Source: Chloroflexota bacterium (GTDB lineage Bacteria; Chloroflexota; UBA11872). Taken from it: a DNA stretch of 64,000 nt. Both the position numbers and the translations under genes were made by a program. Shown one piece after another: positions 8,708-18,654 of this stretch. Where the stretch lies: positions 124,001 through 188,000 of the forward strand of contig JAJEDE010000025.1 in NCBI GenBank assembly GCA_022821645.1, read 5' to 3'. How positions within the stretch are numbered: position 1 is the first letter of the stretch; every line of letters begins with the position of its first letter. The notes below the pieces were generated by a model, which saw nothing but the letters and a program-made list of their open reading frames with translations, did not search any database and had not been told where the DNA came from.

Positions 8708-10147
8708 GTGGAGCGGGCGCGCGCGGTGGTGAACGGGCCGCCAGCAGGATGGGCCGGCCGGCTCTTGCTGCTAAGCGCGGTGGTGTTCTGGTGGGGCGGG
8801 GTGGTGGTTCCGAACCTGGTGAGCCTGGCGTTTCCGGGGTGGCTGGCGCCGGAGGCGATTCCGAGGGATCTGAATCCGGATATTGACTATGAGGGCAGGC
8901 TGGCGAACCGGGTGTCAACCGCAGCCCTGTTGGTGTTGGGCGTGCTCGCGATGCTGGCCGCCATTTCGAGCCGTCGACGAGGTGAGGGTCGGATTGTCGT
9001 TGGCGGATGGTCCGTGCTGTCGGGCACAGCATTCGTGCTGAGTTGGGAAGAGACGACCGAGGTTCATTCGACGATCGTTCCGGCTATTGGTTCACGGCTG
9101 CTGGGCGTCGATCTGATTGCTAGCGCCGGCCCGTATGTCTGGGTTCTGCTCGTGAGCCCGCTGATCGCGGCCTTTGCGATTCTGATGGGGATCTTCTGGT
9201 TTCGCGGGATGCGGACTCGAAGCGTTCGGGCGCCATTTGCGCTGGGCCTGGCCGCGTGGCTGTTCGCCCTGCTCTGCGAGGCGGTCACCCTGGCTGTGTT
9301 CCGAGGCCGGGCAAGCGATCTCATGCTGGTGATGGAGGAAACCCTTGAGTTCGGGGGGACGCTTCTGATCGCCGTGAGCGCTGCGGCCGCGTTGGCTCGG
9401 TCTGGCCGCTTCGACGACGCGTTCAGCGAGCGTCGAGTCAAGCGGATGACTATCGGGTCCATCATCGCGGTCATGACCGTTGGCGTGCTTTTTGTCGGGC
9501 TTGTGTATCGCGTACCGCTGGTGGATTCGCGAGCGACGGCAGGGCACGCGACGTATTGGGTAAGCCTGGAGGATCGGCAGTCGCTGGCGCAGGGGTTTCG
9601 CATGCCGGCGGGTTCGGTTTCAGGGTTGAGCGTGCGGCTGGCGAACCGCGCCCTTGAGCGGCGTTCGGGCATGGCGACCTGGCGGGTGCTGGATGCCATT
9701 GACGCGAGGCAGGGCAGCGTGCTCCGGGAGGGACGGGTCGAGGTCCCGGCCGGCGATCTCCCGGCATGGATCGATATCGACGTACCGCTATTGACAGCCG
9801 GCGAGGGGCGTCGGCTGTTTCTGCAAGTGGTGGCCGACATCGGGCCAGCGGAAGCTCTTCGGGTTGGGATGGTGAAGGGGGATCGCCTGGAGGACGGGCG
9901 GCTCTGGGTTAACGGCGAGTTGACGTGGCCGGATCAGGATCTTGAGTTTGTGGCCCACGGCGCGGCGGAGCCGACGCGGAGCAAGGCGCAGTCGCTGTGG
10001 CAGCTGGTGGCATACGGCTGGCAATGGCCGGTAGCGGTCGGCACGGCGGCCGCGGCGCTGACGGTGGTGACGCTTATTCCGATACTGCTCGTTGCCGCCA
10101 TTTGGCCCAGGCCGCGGGTGGGTGGGATACCATCGGAGTTGCGCTGA
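8708..10147 (+). CDS. large integral membrane protein of unknown function
   Basis: 479-aa ORF with N-terminal TM segments, a soluble beta-rich region and a C-terminal TM; 10 nt after the response regulator. Confidence 0.7.
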   Translation: MERARAVVNGPPAGWAGRLLLLSAVVFWWGGVVVPNLVSLAFPGWLAPEAIPRDLNPDIDYEGRLANRVSTAALLVLGVLAMLAAISSRRRGEGRIVVGGWSVLSGTAFVLSWEETTEVHSTIVPAIGSRLLGVDLIASAGPYVWVLLVSPLIAAFAILMGIFWFRGMRTRSVRAPFALGLAAWLFALLCEAVTLAVFRGRASDLMLVMEETLEFGGTLLIAVSAAAALARSGRFDDAFSERRVKRMTIGSIIAVMTVGVLFVGLVYRVPLVDSRATAGHATYWVSLEDRQSLAQGFRMPAGSVSGLSVRLANRALERRSGMATWRVLDAIDARQGSVLREGRVEVPAGDLPAWIDIDVPLLTAGEGRRLFLQVVADIGPAEALRVGMVKGDRLEDGRLWVNGELTWPDQDLEFVAHGAAEPTRSKAQSLWQLVAYGWQWPVAVGTAAAALTVVTLIPILLVAAIWPRPRVGGIPSELR

Positions 10148-10168
10148 GGATTGCGCTGGAGTCGAGTC

Positions 10169-11278
10169 ATGGCGGCCGTAGACTCCCTGCCCCGCCCCGC
10201 CGAGCGGGCGCCCACGTATCGCAAAGTCGCGCCGTACCTGGTGGACTGCGATTGCCACCACCTGTGGCACAAGATCGACGAGATCTTTCCCTATCTGCCG
10301 CGGCAGTACGTGCAGGAAATCAAGGACTTCGGGTCCATGTTTCCGAACGGCGGCTGGACGAACATGCCGAACTCGCACGGCTACCGGACCGATCACGACG
10401 TGGACGAGCACACGGACTTTGCGGAGTTCACGGTCAAGGAACACCTGGACCCATACGGGTTTGACGTGGCGATCCTGACGGGGCAGATGGTCTATCCGAC
10501 CGTGGGCATGACGAACCTGGATTACGCGGCGGCGATCTGCCGGGCGCATAACGACTGGACGATGGATCACTGGGTGGCGAAGGACTCGCGGTTCCGCGCG
10601 ACGCTGGCGGTGGGGCCGAACGACCCGGTGCTGGCGGTGGAGGAGATCGAGCGGCTGGGGGATCACCCGGCGGTGGTGGGGGTGATGCTGCCGGCGGGCG
10701 GGCGTCACCCTTACGGGAACCGGATATATCACCCTATATATGCGGCGGCGGAGCGATACGGCCTAACGATCGTGACGCACTTCGGGGGCGAGGGGCGGGG
10801 TCAGACGAATCCGCCGACAGCGGCGGGATTCCCGACGTACTACCTGGAGATGCGGATGGCGCGTCCGCAGATCGCGCAGGCGCACACGGCCAGCCTGATC
10901 TGCGAGGGGGTTTTCGAGAAGTTCCCGACGCTCACGTGGGTGTTCGTGGAAGTGGATACATGGTGGATTCCGGGGCTGCTGAACCACTTTGACGCCGACT
11001 GGAAGGCGGTGCGGGACTACACGCCGTGGGTGAAGCGGCTGCCGAGCGAGTATTTCCGCGATCACATCCGGGTGGGCACGCAGCCGATGGAGCAGCCGGG
11101 GTCACGCGAGGACCTGCACTGGTTCCTGGAGCAGGCTCGGGCGGACGAGACGCTGGTGTACGCGAGCGATTTCCCGCACTGGGACTGGGACTCGCCGACG
11201 TCGGTGGCGCCTGATTTTCCGAAGGAGATGCGGGCGAACATTTTTGGCGAGACGGCGCGCGCGGCGTTCAGGTTGTAG
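10169..11278 (+). CDS. amidohydrolase family protein (metal-dependent hydrolase, TIM barrel)
   Basis: DCDCHHLW N-terminus, TIVTHFGGEG, LVYASDFPHWDWDSP motifs. Confidence 0.9.
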   Translation: MAAVDSLPRPAERAPTYRKVAPYLVDCDCHHLWHKIDEIFPYLPRQYVQEIKDFGSMFPNGGWTNMPNSHGYRTDHDVDEHTDFAEFTVKEHLDPYGFDVAILTGQMVYPTVGMTNLDYAAAICRAHNDWTMDHWVAKDSRFRATLAVGPNDPVLAVEEIERLGDHPAVVGVMLPAGGRHPYGNRIYHPIYAAAERYGLTIVTHFGGEGRGQTNPPTAAGFPTYYLEMRMARPQIAQAHTASLICEGVFEKFPTLTWVFVEVDTWWIPGLLNHFDADWKAVRDYTPWVKRLPSEYFRDHIRVGTQPMEQPGSREDLHWFLEQARADETLVYASDFPHWDWDSPTSVAPDFPKEMRANIFGETARAAFRL

Positions 11279-11361
11279 CGGCAGTTCCTGTGGACTTGGC
11301 TGACGAGGGGGAATCTAAAGAGACTGCCCTGACCAGGCAGGTTGCATGACCGACGTCTCGA

Positions 11362-11396
11362 CCCTCACCCCAACCCTCTCCCTGCCAGGGAGAGGG
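11362..11396. repeat. interspersed palindromic repeat, unit 1 (CCCTCACCCCAACCCTCTCCC...GGGAGAGGG)
   Basis: Shares an identical 21-nt core with 11488-11523; contains an inverted GGGAGAGGG arm. Confidence 0.8.
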
Positions 11397-11487
11397 AGAA
11401 GACGACGGCCGAGTCGCGTAAAGACCCAGGTCCAGGCTCTCTTCAACGGGAAACCTCTGCATACCCCAGGCGTGGTTGTCCGGAAGA

Positions 11488-11523
11488 CCCTCACCCCAAC
11501 CCTCTCCCACGGGCAGAGGGAGG
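11488..11523. repeat. interspersed palindromic repeat, unit 2 (CCCTCACCCCAACCCTCTCCC...GCAGAGGGAGG)
   Basis: Same 21-nt core as unit 1 in the same intergenic region. Confidence 0.8.
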
Positions 11524-11587
11524 ACGAGCGGCGTTGGCTTGGGGTGCGTGAGGCGTCTTACAGGGTGCTCCTACGGCATCGGAACAC

Positions 11588-11980
11588 TTGAAGGTGGCCG
11601 GGTCTGACGAGGTTGTGGTTTGCCCGTTGGCTGAGTTGCCGCCGGGGGAGCGGTGTGAGGTAAGGGGTGCGCTTGGCTACGGGGTGACGGTGTTCAACCT
11701 GGGCGGCGAGTTGTACGCGCTGCTGAATCACTGTCCGCATCGGGGTGGGCCGTTGGGCCGGGGGCGGATTCGGCCGCATCCGGTGTCGGACCGGGTGGGG
11801 TACTGGGAGTTCGAGCGGGAGGGCGAGATTTTGCGGTGCCCGTTTCACAACTGGGAATTTGACATAACGACAGGGCAGGCGCTGTACGACGAGCGGGTGC
11901 GGGCGCGGACGTTTCCGGTGGAGGTGCGGGACGGGCAGGTGGTGGTGAAGGTGCGGGAGAGGCGGCGGGCGGCCAGGTAG
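11588..11980 (+). CDS. Rieske [2Fe-2S] ferredoxin-type protein
   Basis: Rieske ligands CPHRGG ... CPFHNWEFD. Confidence 0.9.
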   Translation: MKVAGSDEVVVCPLAELPPGERCEVRGALGYGVTVFNLGGELYALLNHCPHRGGPLGRGRIRPHPVSDRVGYWEFEREGEILRCPFHNWEFDITTGQALYDERVRARTFPVEVRDGQVVVKVRERRRAAR

Positions 11981-12120
11981 TCAAGGGCAGCGGCGATTGC
12001 CGGCGAGGCGAGGTCGGGAAACCGTAGTAAACCCAACACAGCGGCTTGGGGGTGCGTGGGACGCTTGCCAGACTCCTAGCGGGGATACGGCCCTTCAACC
12101 AAGTCCGGGAATTGCAGCCA

Positions 12121-13116
12121 ATGGACCAAGGCCTTAACGGCAGCAGCCCAATTGTGGTGGTGCGCGACGTTCACAAGTCGTTTGGGGACGTGCATGCGCT
12201 GGCCGGGGTGAGCCTGGAGATCGAGCGGGGGACGGTGCTGGGTCTGTTGGGACCCAATGGGGCCGGCAAGACCACGCTGGTGCGGGTGCTGACGACGCTG
12301 CTGGATCCGGACGAGGGTTCGGCGACGGTGGCGGGGTTCGACGTGCGACGCGAGCGGACGCGGGTGCGTCCGCTGATCGGGCTGGCGGGGCAGTCGGCGG
12401 CGATCGACGACACGCTGACGGGCCGCGAGAACCTGGAGATGGTGGCGAACCTGTACCACATGGGGCGGGCGATGGCCGCGTCGCGCGCGGGCGAACTGCT
12501 GGCGCGGTTCGACCTGACTGAGGCGGCCGACCGTGCGGCCAGGACCTACTCCGGCGGGATGCGGCGGCGGCTGGACCTGGCGGCGAGCCTGGTGGCCGAT
12601 CCGGAGGTGCTGTTCCTGGACGAGCCGACGACGGGGCTGGATCCGCAGGCGCGGCTGGAACTGTGGACGGTGATTCGCGAGCTGGTGGCGACTGGGACGA
12701 CGGTGCTGCTGACGACGCAATACCTGGAAGAGGCGGATCAGCTGGCCGACGAGATCGTGGTGATCGACCACGGGCGGATCATCGCCCAGGGCACGGCGGC
12801 GGACCTGAAAGCGCGGTCGGGCGGCGAGCACCTGACCGTGCGGGTGAGCGACCTGGCGGCGCTGGATCAGGTGCGGGAAGTGCTGGAGGCGGAGGGCGAC
12901 GGTCCGCCGACGGTGGAAGAAGCGACCGGAACGGTGTCAGTGGCGGTATCCAACGGACCGGCGCGGCTGGCCGGGGTGGTGCGGCGGCTGGACGAGGCGG
13001 AGGTGGCGATTGCCGACATCGGGCTGCGGCAGCCGACGCTGGATGAAGTGTTCCTTTCATTGACCGGGCATCGGGCCGAGAGCGAGACAGCCGACGCGGC
13101 CAAGGGAGCGGTCTGA
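12121..13116 (+). CDS. ABC transporter ATP-binding protein (DrrA-like, daunorubicin-resistance family)
   Basis: GPNGAGKTT, TYSGGMRRRLDLAASL signature, LFLDEPTTGLDP; DrrA-type C-terminal region ending LRQPTLDEVFLSLTGH. Confidence 0.93.
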   Translation: MDQGLNGSSPIVVVRDVHKSFGDVHALAGVSLEIERGTVLGLLGPNGAGKTTLVRVLTTLLDPDEGSATVAGFDVRRERTRVRPLIGLAGQSAAIDDTLTGRENLEMVANLYHMGRAMAASRAGELLARFDLTEAADRAARTYSGGMRRRLDLAASLVADPEVLFLDEPTTGLDPQARLELWTVIRELVATGTTVLLTTQYLEEADQLADEIVVIDHGRIIAQGTAADLKARSGGEHLTVRVSDLAALDQVREVLEAEGDGPPTVEEATGTVSVAVSNGPARLAGVVRRLDEAEVAIADIGLRQPTLDEVFLSLTGHRAESETADAAKGAV

Positions 13117-13907
13117 TGGTGGTCTCGATGGACGCGCTGCGAATGGAGGCGCGCCATGCGCCGGGCGACATGCTGCAACTGTGGAAGCGCAACATGCTGG
13201 CGTACCGGCGGCAGCCGGACCTGCTGGTGTTTTCGACGATCCAGCCGGTGATGTTCGTGCTGCTGTTCGCGTATGTGTTCGGCGGGGCGATCCAGACAGG
13301 GCCGGTGGACTACATCGATTTCCTGCTGCCGGGGATCCTGGCGCAGTCGGTGCTGTTCGGGTCGACGCAAACCGGGGTGGGGCTGGCGGTGGACGTGACG
13401 AGCGGGATGATCGATCGGTATCGCACGCTGCCGATGGCGCGGTCGGCGGTGGTGGCGGGGCGAATCCTGGCGGACACGACGCGGAACGTGTTCGTAGTCG
13501 GGCTGATGCTGGGGGTTGGGTTCCTGATCGGGTTCCGGTACCACGGGACAGTGGCCGGGGCGATTGCGATGCCCTTCGTCGCGGTGTTGTTCGGTCAGAC
13601 GTTTTGCTGGATCTCGGCGGCCATCGGCACCAGCGTCAGGCGGGCGGAGACGGCGCAGGTGGCGTCGTTTGTATGGTTGTTTCCGCTGGTGTTTGTCAGC
13701 TCAGTCTTCGTGCCGGTGGAGACGATGCCCGACTGGTTGAAGGTGGTTGCCGAAAACAGTCCGGTGACGCACACGGTCAACGCGATGCGCGGGCTGGCGC
13801 TGGGCACGGATTTCTGGGAGCCGCTGGTGTGGGCGCTGGCCTGGATGGCGGGGATCATGGCGGTGTTCGTGCCGCTGGCGGTGTGGCGGTACCGGTCGAT
13901 CCAGTAG
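13116..13907 (+). CDS. ABC-2 type transporter permease (DrrB-like)
   Basis: Coupled to upstream ATPase; VMFVLLFAYVFGGAI, SGMIDRYRTLPMARSAVVAGR. Confidence 0.92.
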   Translation: MVVSMDALRMEARHAPGDMLQLWKRNMLAYRRQPDLLVFSTIQPVMFVLLFAYVFGGAIQTGPVDYIDFLLPGILAQSVLFGSTQTGVGLAVDVTSGMIDRYRTLPMARSAVVAGRILADTTRNVFVVGLMLGVGFLIGFRYHGTVAGAIAMPFVAVLFGQTFCWISAAIGTSVRRAETAQVASFVWLFPLVFVSSVFVPVETMPDWLKVVAENSPVTHTVNAMRGLALGTDFWEPLVWALAWMAGIMAVFVPLAVWRYRSIQ

Positions 13908-13965
13908 GCGGTCGTCGCCAGCCAGTAGACTCCCGTCGGCTTGCGAGTCCCGGAAGTAGCTGCCG

Positions 13966-15078
13966 ATGTCTGCATTGCGTGCCGTGACGATTGCGAATAG
14001 CGACCTGGGCGGGGCCGGGCATGGATTGCACCGCGCGTGGCAGGCCAATCCGGACGTGCGGATGGTGGCGCTGGCGGACCCGGTGGACGAGGGACGCGAC
14101 GAACTGGCGGCGGCCTGCGGGGCGGAGCGGACGTACGCGGATTACCGCGAGATGCTGGAGCGGGAGCGGCCGGACATCGTGGCGATCGCACGGCACTGGT
14201 ACGACGACGGTCGGGTGGAGGAAACGCTGGCGGCCATCGAGGCCGGGGCCAAGGGCCTGTACGTGGAGAAGCCGCTGGCGCCGTGGGCGGACCAGGCGCG
14301 GGCCGTGATGGACGCGGCCGAGGCGGCGGGTACGCACGTGATCCTGGCGCACCGCAGCCGCGAGCATCCTGGAATGCAGACGATCCGGGCGCGCGGCGAG
14401 GCGGGCGAATGGGGGCCGCTGACGCGGATTCGCGCGATGGACAAGGGCGACCACCGCGTGGGGGTGGAAGAGTCGATGATCCACGCGCCGCACGTGTTCG
14501 ACGCGATGCTGTACCTGGTGGGCGAGGCGCCGGTGCAGGTTTCGGGCCTAGTGTTGCAGGACGGTCGGCCGGCGACGCGCGCGGACGCGGCCGGTCGAAC
14601 CGAGAACGGGGCCGGGCCGATCGCGGGGGACCGGGTGTCGGCGACGTACCTGTTTCCGAGCGGGGTGATCGGGACGTTCGAGTCGGTGCCGGTGGGCGAC
14701 GGGTCGTATGGGTCGGACCGGCTGGGCGCCGACTGCTACTACCAGCACGCGCTCGTGACGCTGCGCAACCAGCCGCGAGGGCAGTTTCACCTGTTGCCGC
14801 GCGGGGACGTGTTTCCGGCGGACGGTGAGGTGGGCTGGGAAGAGATCGTGGCTGAGGAACCCTGGGCGCCGGACGGGGTGGACACGATGACCTGGAGCAA
14901 CCACCTGCATGGGTGCGAGTTGGTGCGGCTGATTCACGGCGGCGAGGTCAAGCCGACGAGTTGCACGGGGCAGGACGCGCTGATCGGGGTGGAGATGCTG
15001 GTGGGGGCGTACCGGTCGCACCTGGAAGGGCGGCCGATTGCGTTGCCGCTGGAGGATCCGACGAATCCGTGGATTTAG
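13966..15078 (+). CDS. Gfo/Idh/MocA family oxidoreductase
   Basis: Rossmann N-terminus, LYVEKPLAPWADQA (EKP motif), ILAHRSREHPGMQ. Confidence 0.88.
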   Translation: MSALRAVTIANSDLGGAGHGLHRAWQANPDVRMVALADPVDEGRDELAAACGAERTYADYREMLERERPDIVAIARHWYDDGRVEETLAAIEAGAKGLYVEKPLAPWADQARAVMDAAEAAGTHVILAHRSREHPGMQTIRARGEAGEWGPLTRIRAMDKGDHRVGVEESMIHAPHVFDAMLYLVGEAPVQVSGLVLQDGRPATRADAAGRTENGAGPIAGDRVSATYLFPSGVIGTFESVPVGDGSYGSDRLGADCYYQHALVTLRNQPRGQFHLLPRGDVFPADGEVGWEEIVAEEPWAPDGVDTMTWSNHLHGCELVRLIHGGEVKPTSCTGQDALIGVEMLVGAYRSHLEGRPIALPLEDPTNPWI

Positions 15079-15113
15079 TGCCGGCGTTCGGTCCATGACG
15101 TTGGGCGGAGGCG

Positions 15114-15467
15114 ATGTCGACTAACGCGGATTCATTCGAGCAGCTGACCAGGGCGTTGGAAGCCGTGCCGCGACTGAAGGAACTGGCGTGGCGATCGCCG
15201 GAGCGGGTGGTGGGATCTCGGGAGTTTCAGAAGTGGAGAGAAGGCACGACCGCCGTTATTGCCGACAGGTACGGCCGGGAATCCGCCCAGGCCAGGTCGT
15301 TCGCGGGGATTCAGTACGCGCCGACTCACTTTTACTTCGGGGCATCGGACGAGACCTATCGGCAGGTCTACTTTCGAGGCCTGGACGTGGCGGCGACGAC
15401 GATTCGGTCGATGCTGGAGGAGAAGGGCGAGCAGCGAGGCGACCGGGACTCGTCTTCGGCGGCCTAG
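15114..15467 (+). CDS. conserved hypothetical protein (117 aa)
   Basis: LKELAWRSPERVVGSREFQKWREGTTAVIADRYG...IQYAP...YRQVYFRGLDVAATTI; resembles the N-terminal region found ahead of effector domains in some larger proteins. Confidence 0.55.
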   Translation: MSTNADSFEQLTRALEAVPRLKELAWRSPERVVGSREFQKWREGTTAVIADRYGRESAQARSFAGIQYAPTHFYFGASDETYRQVYFRGLDVAATTIRSMLEEKGEQRGDRDSSSAA

Positions 15468-15555
15468 TGTCCGCGCAAACCGATGAGTCTCTGACGGGCC
15501 GGTGCGCCTTAGACTGGCCGGCGCCGAAGGTTGGTGCTGAAGAGGACTGGAATCC

Positions 15556-16092
15556 GTGAGCCAGACGACGTCTGGGCGTTCGGTCATGTACACGGTGCTG
15601 GTGTCCGCGCTGCTGGCGGCTGCGGTTGGTGCGCTGGTGGGGGCGGTCTTGTCGGTGTCGCTCGGGGGCAGTGAGCCGGAGGGTGTGGCCGGGGCGGCGG
15701 AGCGGGCGTTGATCGAGCGGTTTTACGAAGAGTCGTGGAACCAGGGTGACATCAGCCTGATCGACGAGCTGTTCACGACGGATTACATCCTGCACATGCA
15801 GGACGGGCGGACGATCGGGCGGGATGGGTTCAAGATCGAGATTCCGGAACTGCGGAGTTCGTTTCCCGATCTGAGCATCACGGCGGACGAATGGATCATG
15901 GCGCCGGGCAAGATCATTGCGCGGGTGACCTGGCGCGGCACGCACACGGGCCAGGGCCTGGGGATCCAGCCGAGCGGAAATACGTTCGAGGCTTCGGCTA
16001 TATATATCTACCGCTTCGAGGGAGACCGGATTGCCGAGAGTTGGGCGATGTTCGATTCGCTGGGCTTTCGGCAGCAGCTTGGATTGCTGTGA
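15556..16092 (+). CDS. SnoaL-like/ester-cyclase-type protein with N-terminal TM anchor
   Basis: RFYEESWNQGDISLIDELFTTDYILH...GRDGFKIEIPELRSSFPDL...VTWRGTHTG; N-terminal hydrophobic segment. Confidence 0.85.
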   Translation: MSQTTSGRSVMYTVLVSALLAAAVGALVGAVLSVSLGGSEPEGVAGAAERALIERFYEESWNQGDISLIDELFTTDYILHMQDGRTIGRDGFKIEIPELRSSFPDLSITADEWIMAPGKIIARVTWRGTHTGQGLGIQPSGNTFEASAIYIYRFEGDRIAESWAMFDSLGFRQQLGLL

Positions 16093-16202
16093 CGGCCCGA
16101 GCCTTCCGCGTGAATCCTGGTGCCTGACCTGGTCCTTGCGTGGACTTCGTGAATTTCCTCACAATCTGACAGTCCCGAAGCACCAAGTCTGAAGCTATTG
16201 AA

Positions 16203-18593
16203 GTGAACCAGGGCACGTTGTCAATGTTCGGATTCCTGGCCAGCCTGGCCGCCAGTTGGCGGCGGGCGGCGGCGGTGATCGTCGCGTGGATCGTGGTGGG
16301 CGTGGTCGTGATCGTGGCGGCGCCGCCGCTGGGCGACGTGACGACCACCAGCCAGGAGGATTTTCTGCCGAGCGACTCGGAGTCGCGGCGGGTCCTGGAA
16401 CTGGTGACGGAGAAGTTCCCGCGCGGACAGGGAGTCCCGGCCATCATCGTGTTTCATCGCCCGGAAGGCCTTTCGGACGCCGACCTGGCGGCGATAGCGG
16501 ACGTTGACGCGGTATTGCAATCGGATAACGCGCCCGATGAAGTCCAGTCGGTGCTCTCGCTGAGCGGGTCACCTGACGCCGCGGGGGCGTTGAGGGCTCC
16601 GGACGGAAAGACCGTGACCACGATCGTCACGCTTTCGGGATCCCAGAACACCCAGACGTTTGGCGAAGCGGTGCGGTGGGTTCGCGATCAGGCGAAGGCC
16701 GAAGTCGAGGACATTGGCCTGACCGTGGCGGTTACCGGTCCGGCCGGCATTGTTACCGACGCCGTTGAAGTGTTTGGAACCTTCGACTTCCGGGTGACGA
16801 TGTTCACGGTTCTGCTGGTGCTGGTGCTGCTGCTGGCGATTTACCGCTCGCCGGCGCTGGCCCTGTTGCCGCTGGCGGGGGTGGGCTGGACGTTGCTGGT
16901 GGCGCAGTCGGTGGCCGCGCTGCTGGCGGAGAACTTCGGGCTGTCGCTGAACGGGCAGGTCACCGCCTTGATGTCGGTGCTGATGTTCGGCGCGGGGACC
17001 GACTTCACCCTGTTTATCGTGGCGCGGTACCGCGAGGAGCTGCGCCGGCAGCCGGACCGCTGGCGGGCCATGGAGGTGTCGCTGCAGCGGATCGGGCCGG
17101 CGATCGCGTCAAGCGCGGGGACCACGATCGCGGCCATGCTGGCGCTTTTGCTGGCCAGCTTCGGGTCATTCCAGGCGATGGGTCCGGTGCTGGCGATGGC
17201 GATCTTCCTGATGCTGGTCAGCGGGCTCACGCTGGTGCCGGCGTTGACGGTGCTGCTTGGCCGGGCGGCGTTCTGGCCGGGCCGGATGCACGTGAGCGGG
17301 ACGGAGCATTCGCGCATCTGGTCGCGGGTGGCGAACCTGGTGACGCGGCGACCGATGGTCACATTCGCGGTGACGCTGGTGTTGCTGGTGGTCTTCGCAG
17401 CCGGGACCCCGAGCATGAAGCCGAACTTCAGCTTCCTCGACGGATTCCCGGACAGCGCCGAGTCGAAGATCGGCGCGCAGATCATGGACGACAGCTTTGG
17501 CGCCGGCGACCTGGCGCCCACCAACATCTACGTCAATACAACCAATGTTGACGGGAGCCTGGTCGACCTCGATCGGCTGGCGCAGGCCGTTGCGGCGGTG
17601 CCGGGCGTGACACGGGTCAGCGGACCGACACGGCCGACCGGCGAAACGCCGGCGGTGGACGCGGCGGTGCTGGAGGCGGCGATTCCCCGGCTTCCGCCCG
17701 CGCTGCTTGAAGGGCCGCCGAGCGGCCCGCCCGGCGGCGCGCCTACCGCGGGACCGCCGGCCAACGTGGATCCGCAACAGCAGGCCGTCCTGCAGGCCTA
17801 CTTTGCCGGACGTCGCTTTGTATCGCCCGACGGAACCACCGCCCGGCTGGACGTGGTGATGGCGGATCAACCGTTCGAGGTGCCCGCGATCGACCGCATA
17901 GAGACCATCCGCGATCTTGCGCGCTCGGTCGTTGCCGGCACGTCGCTGGAGAATGCGGAGATCCTGGTTGGCGGTCAGACGGCGCTGGCGACCGATGCAC
18001 GCGCATCCGTCAATCGCGACACGGCGCTAATCGGCCCCATCGTGATCGTGCTGATCTGGGTCATTCTTCTGGCGCTGCTGCGCAGCGTGGTGGCGGCGAC
18101 TTACCTGCTGGGCAGCGTGGTGCTGAGCTTCCTGTCGGCGGTGGGGCTCTCGGTGGTGATCTTCCAGAACTTCATGGGTCACCCGGGCGTCGGCTACCAG
18201 AACCCGGTGTGGATGTTCATCTTCCTGGCGGCGCTGGGGGCCGACTACAACATCCTGATCATTTCGCGGGTGCGCGAGGAGGTGCAGGAGCGAGGGCTGG
18301 TTGAAGGCGTTCGCACGGCCGTGGCTCGGACGGGGGGCGTGATTACCTCGGCGGGACTGATCCTGGCGGGGACGTTCTCGATTCTGACGACGTTTCCGCT
18401 GCGGGACATCTACCAGTTGGGCTTCGCGGTGGCGCTGGGCGTGCTGATGGACACCTTTATCGTGCGGGCGCTGTTCGTGCCGAGCATCGTGCTGCTGCTG
18501 CGGCGCTGGAACTGGTGGCCGTCGCGCATTGGAACTTCGCCGGTGCCGGTACCCGTCCAGGTCGCCGAGTCGGAGCCGACAACAAAGGTCTGA
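16203..18593 (+). CDS. MMPL-family (RND superfamily) transporter
   Basis: Two repeated membrane domains with GAGTDFTLFIVARYREEL and GADYNILIISRVREEV. Confidence 0.95.
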   Translation: MNQGTLSMFGFLASLAASWRRAAAVIVAWIVVGVVVIVAAPPLGDVTTTSQEDFLPSDSESRRVLELVTEKFPRGQGVPAIIVFHRPEGLSDADLAAIADVDAVLQSDNAPDEVQSVLSLSGSPDAAGALRAPDGKTVTTIVTLSGSQNTQTFGEAVRWVRDQAKAEVEDIGLTVAVTGPAGIVTDAVEVFGTFDFRVTMFTVLLVLVLLLAIYRSPALALLPLAGVGWTLLVAQSVAALLAENFGLSLNGQVTALMSVLMFGAGTDFTLFIVARYREELRRQPDRWRAMEVSLQRIGPAIASSAGTTIAAMLALLLASFGSFQAMGPVLAMAIFLMLVSGLTLVPALTVLLGRAAFWPGRMHVSGTEHSRIWSRVANLVTRRPMVTFAVTLVLLVVFAAGTPSMKPNFSFLDGFPDSAESKIGAQIMDDSFGAGDLAPTNIYVNTTNVDGSLVDLDRLAQAVAAVPGVTRVSGPTRPTGETPAVDAAVLEAAIPRLPPALLEGPPSGPPGGAPTAGPPANVDPQQQAVLQAYFAGRRFVSPDGTTARLDVVMADQPFEVPAIDRIETIRDLARSVVAGTSLENAEILVGGQTALATDARASVNRDTALIGPIVIVLIWVILLALLRSVVAATYLLGSVVLSFLSAVGLSVVIFQNFMGHPGVGYQNPVWMFIFLAALGADYNILIISRVREEVQERGLVEGVRTAVARTGGVITSAGLILAGTFSILTTFPLRDIYQLGFAVALGVLMDTFIVRALFVPSIVLLLRRWNWWPSRIGTSPVPVPVQVAESEPTTKV

Positions 18594-18600
18594 TAGGAAG

Positions 18601-18638
18601 CGACGAGAGGTCGGCGGGCATTTGTCGACCTCTCGTCG
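18601..18638. terminator. bidirectional intergenic hairpin between convergent genes
   Basis: Perfect 13-bp stem CGACGAGAGGTCG / CGACCTCTCGTCG between the MMPL stop and the dehydrogenase stop; no clear T-tract. Confidence 0.6.
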
Positions 18639-18654
18639 AATCCGACTGGGTCCT

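Noticed and set aside
11268-11591. Small ORFs with GEGWGEG / PHPNPLP peptides
   Set aside because: Products of reading through the C-rich palindromic repeat; a known artefact type
15985-16015. TATATATATC tract in the SnoaL-like gene and GATATATCACCCTATATATG in the amidohydrolase
   Set aside because: Within coding frames of recognised genes (AIYIYRF, NRIYHPIYAA); explained by Tyr/Ile codons
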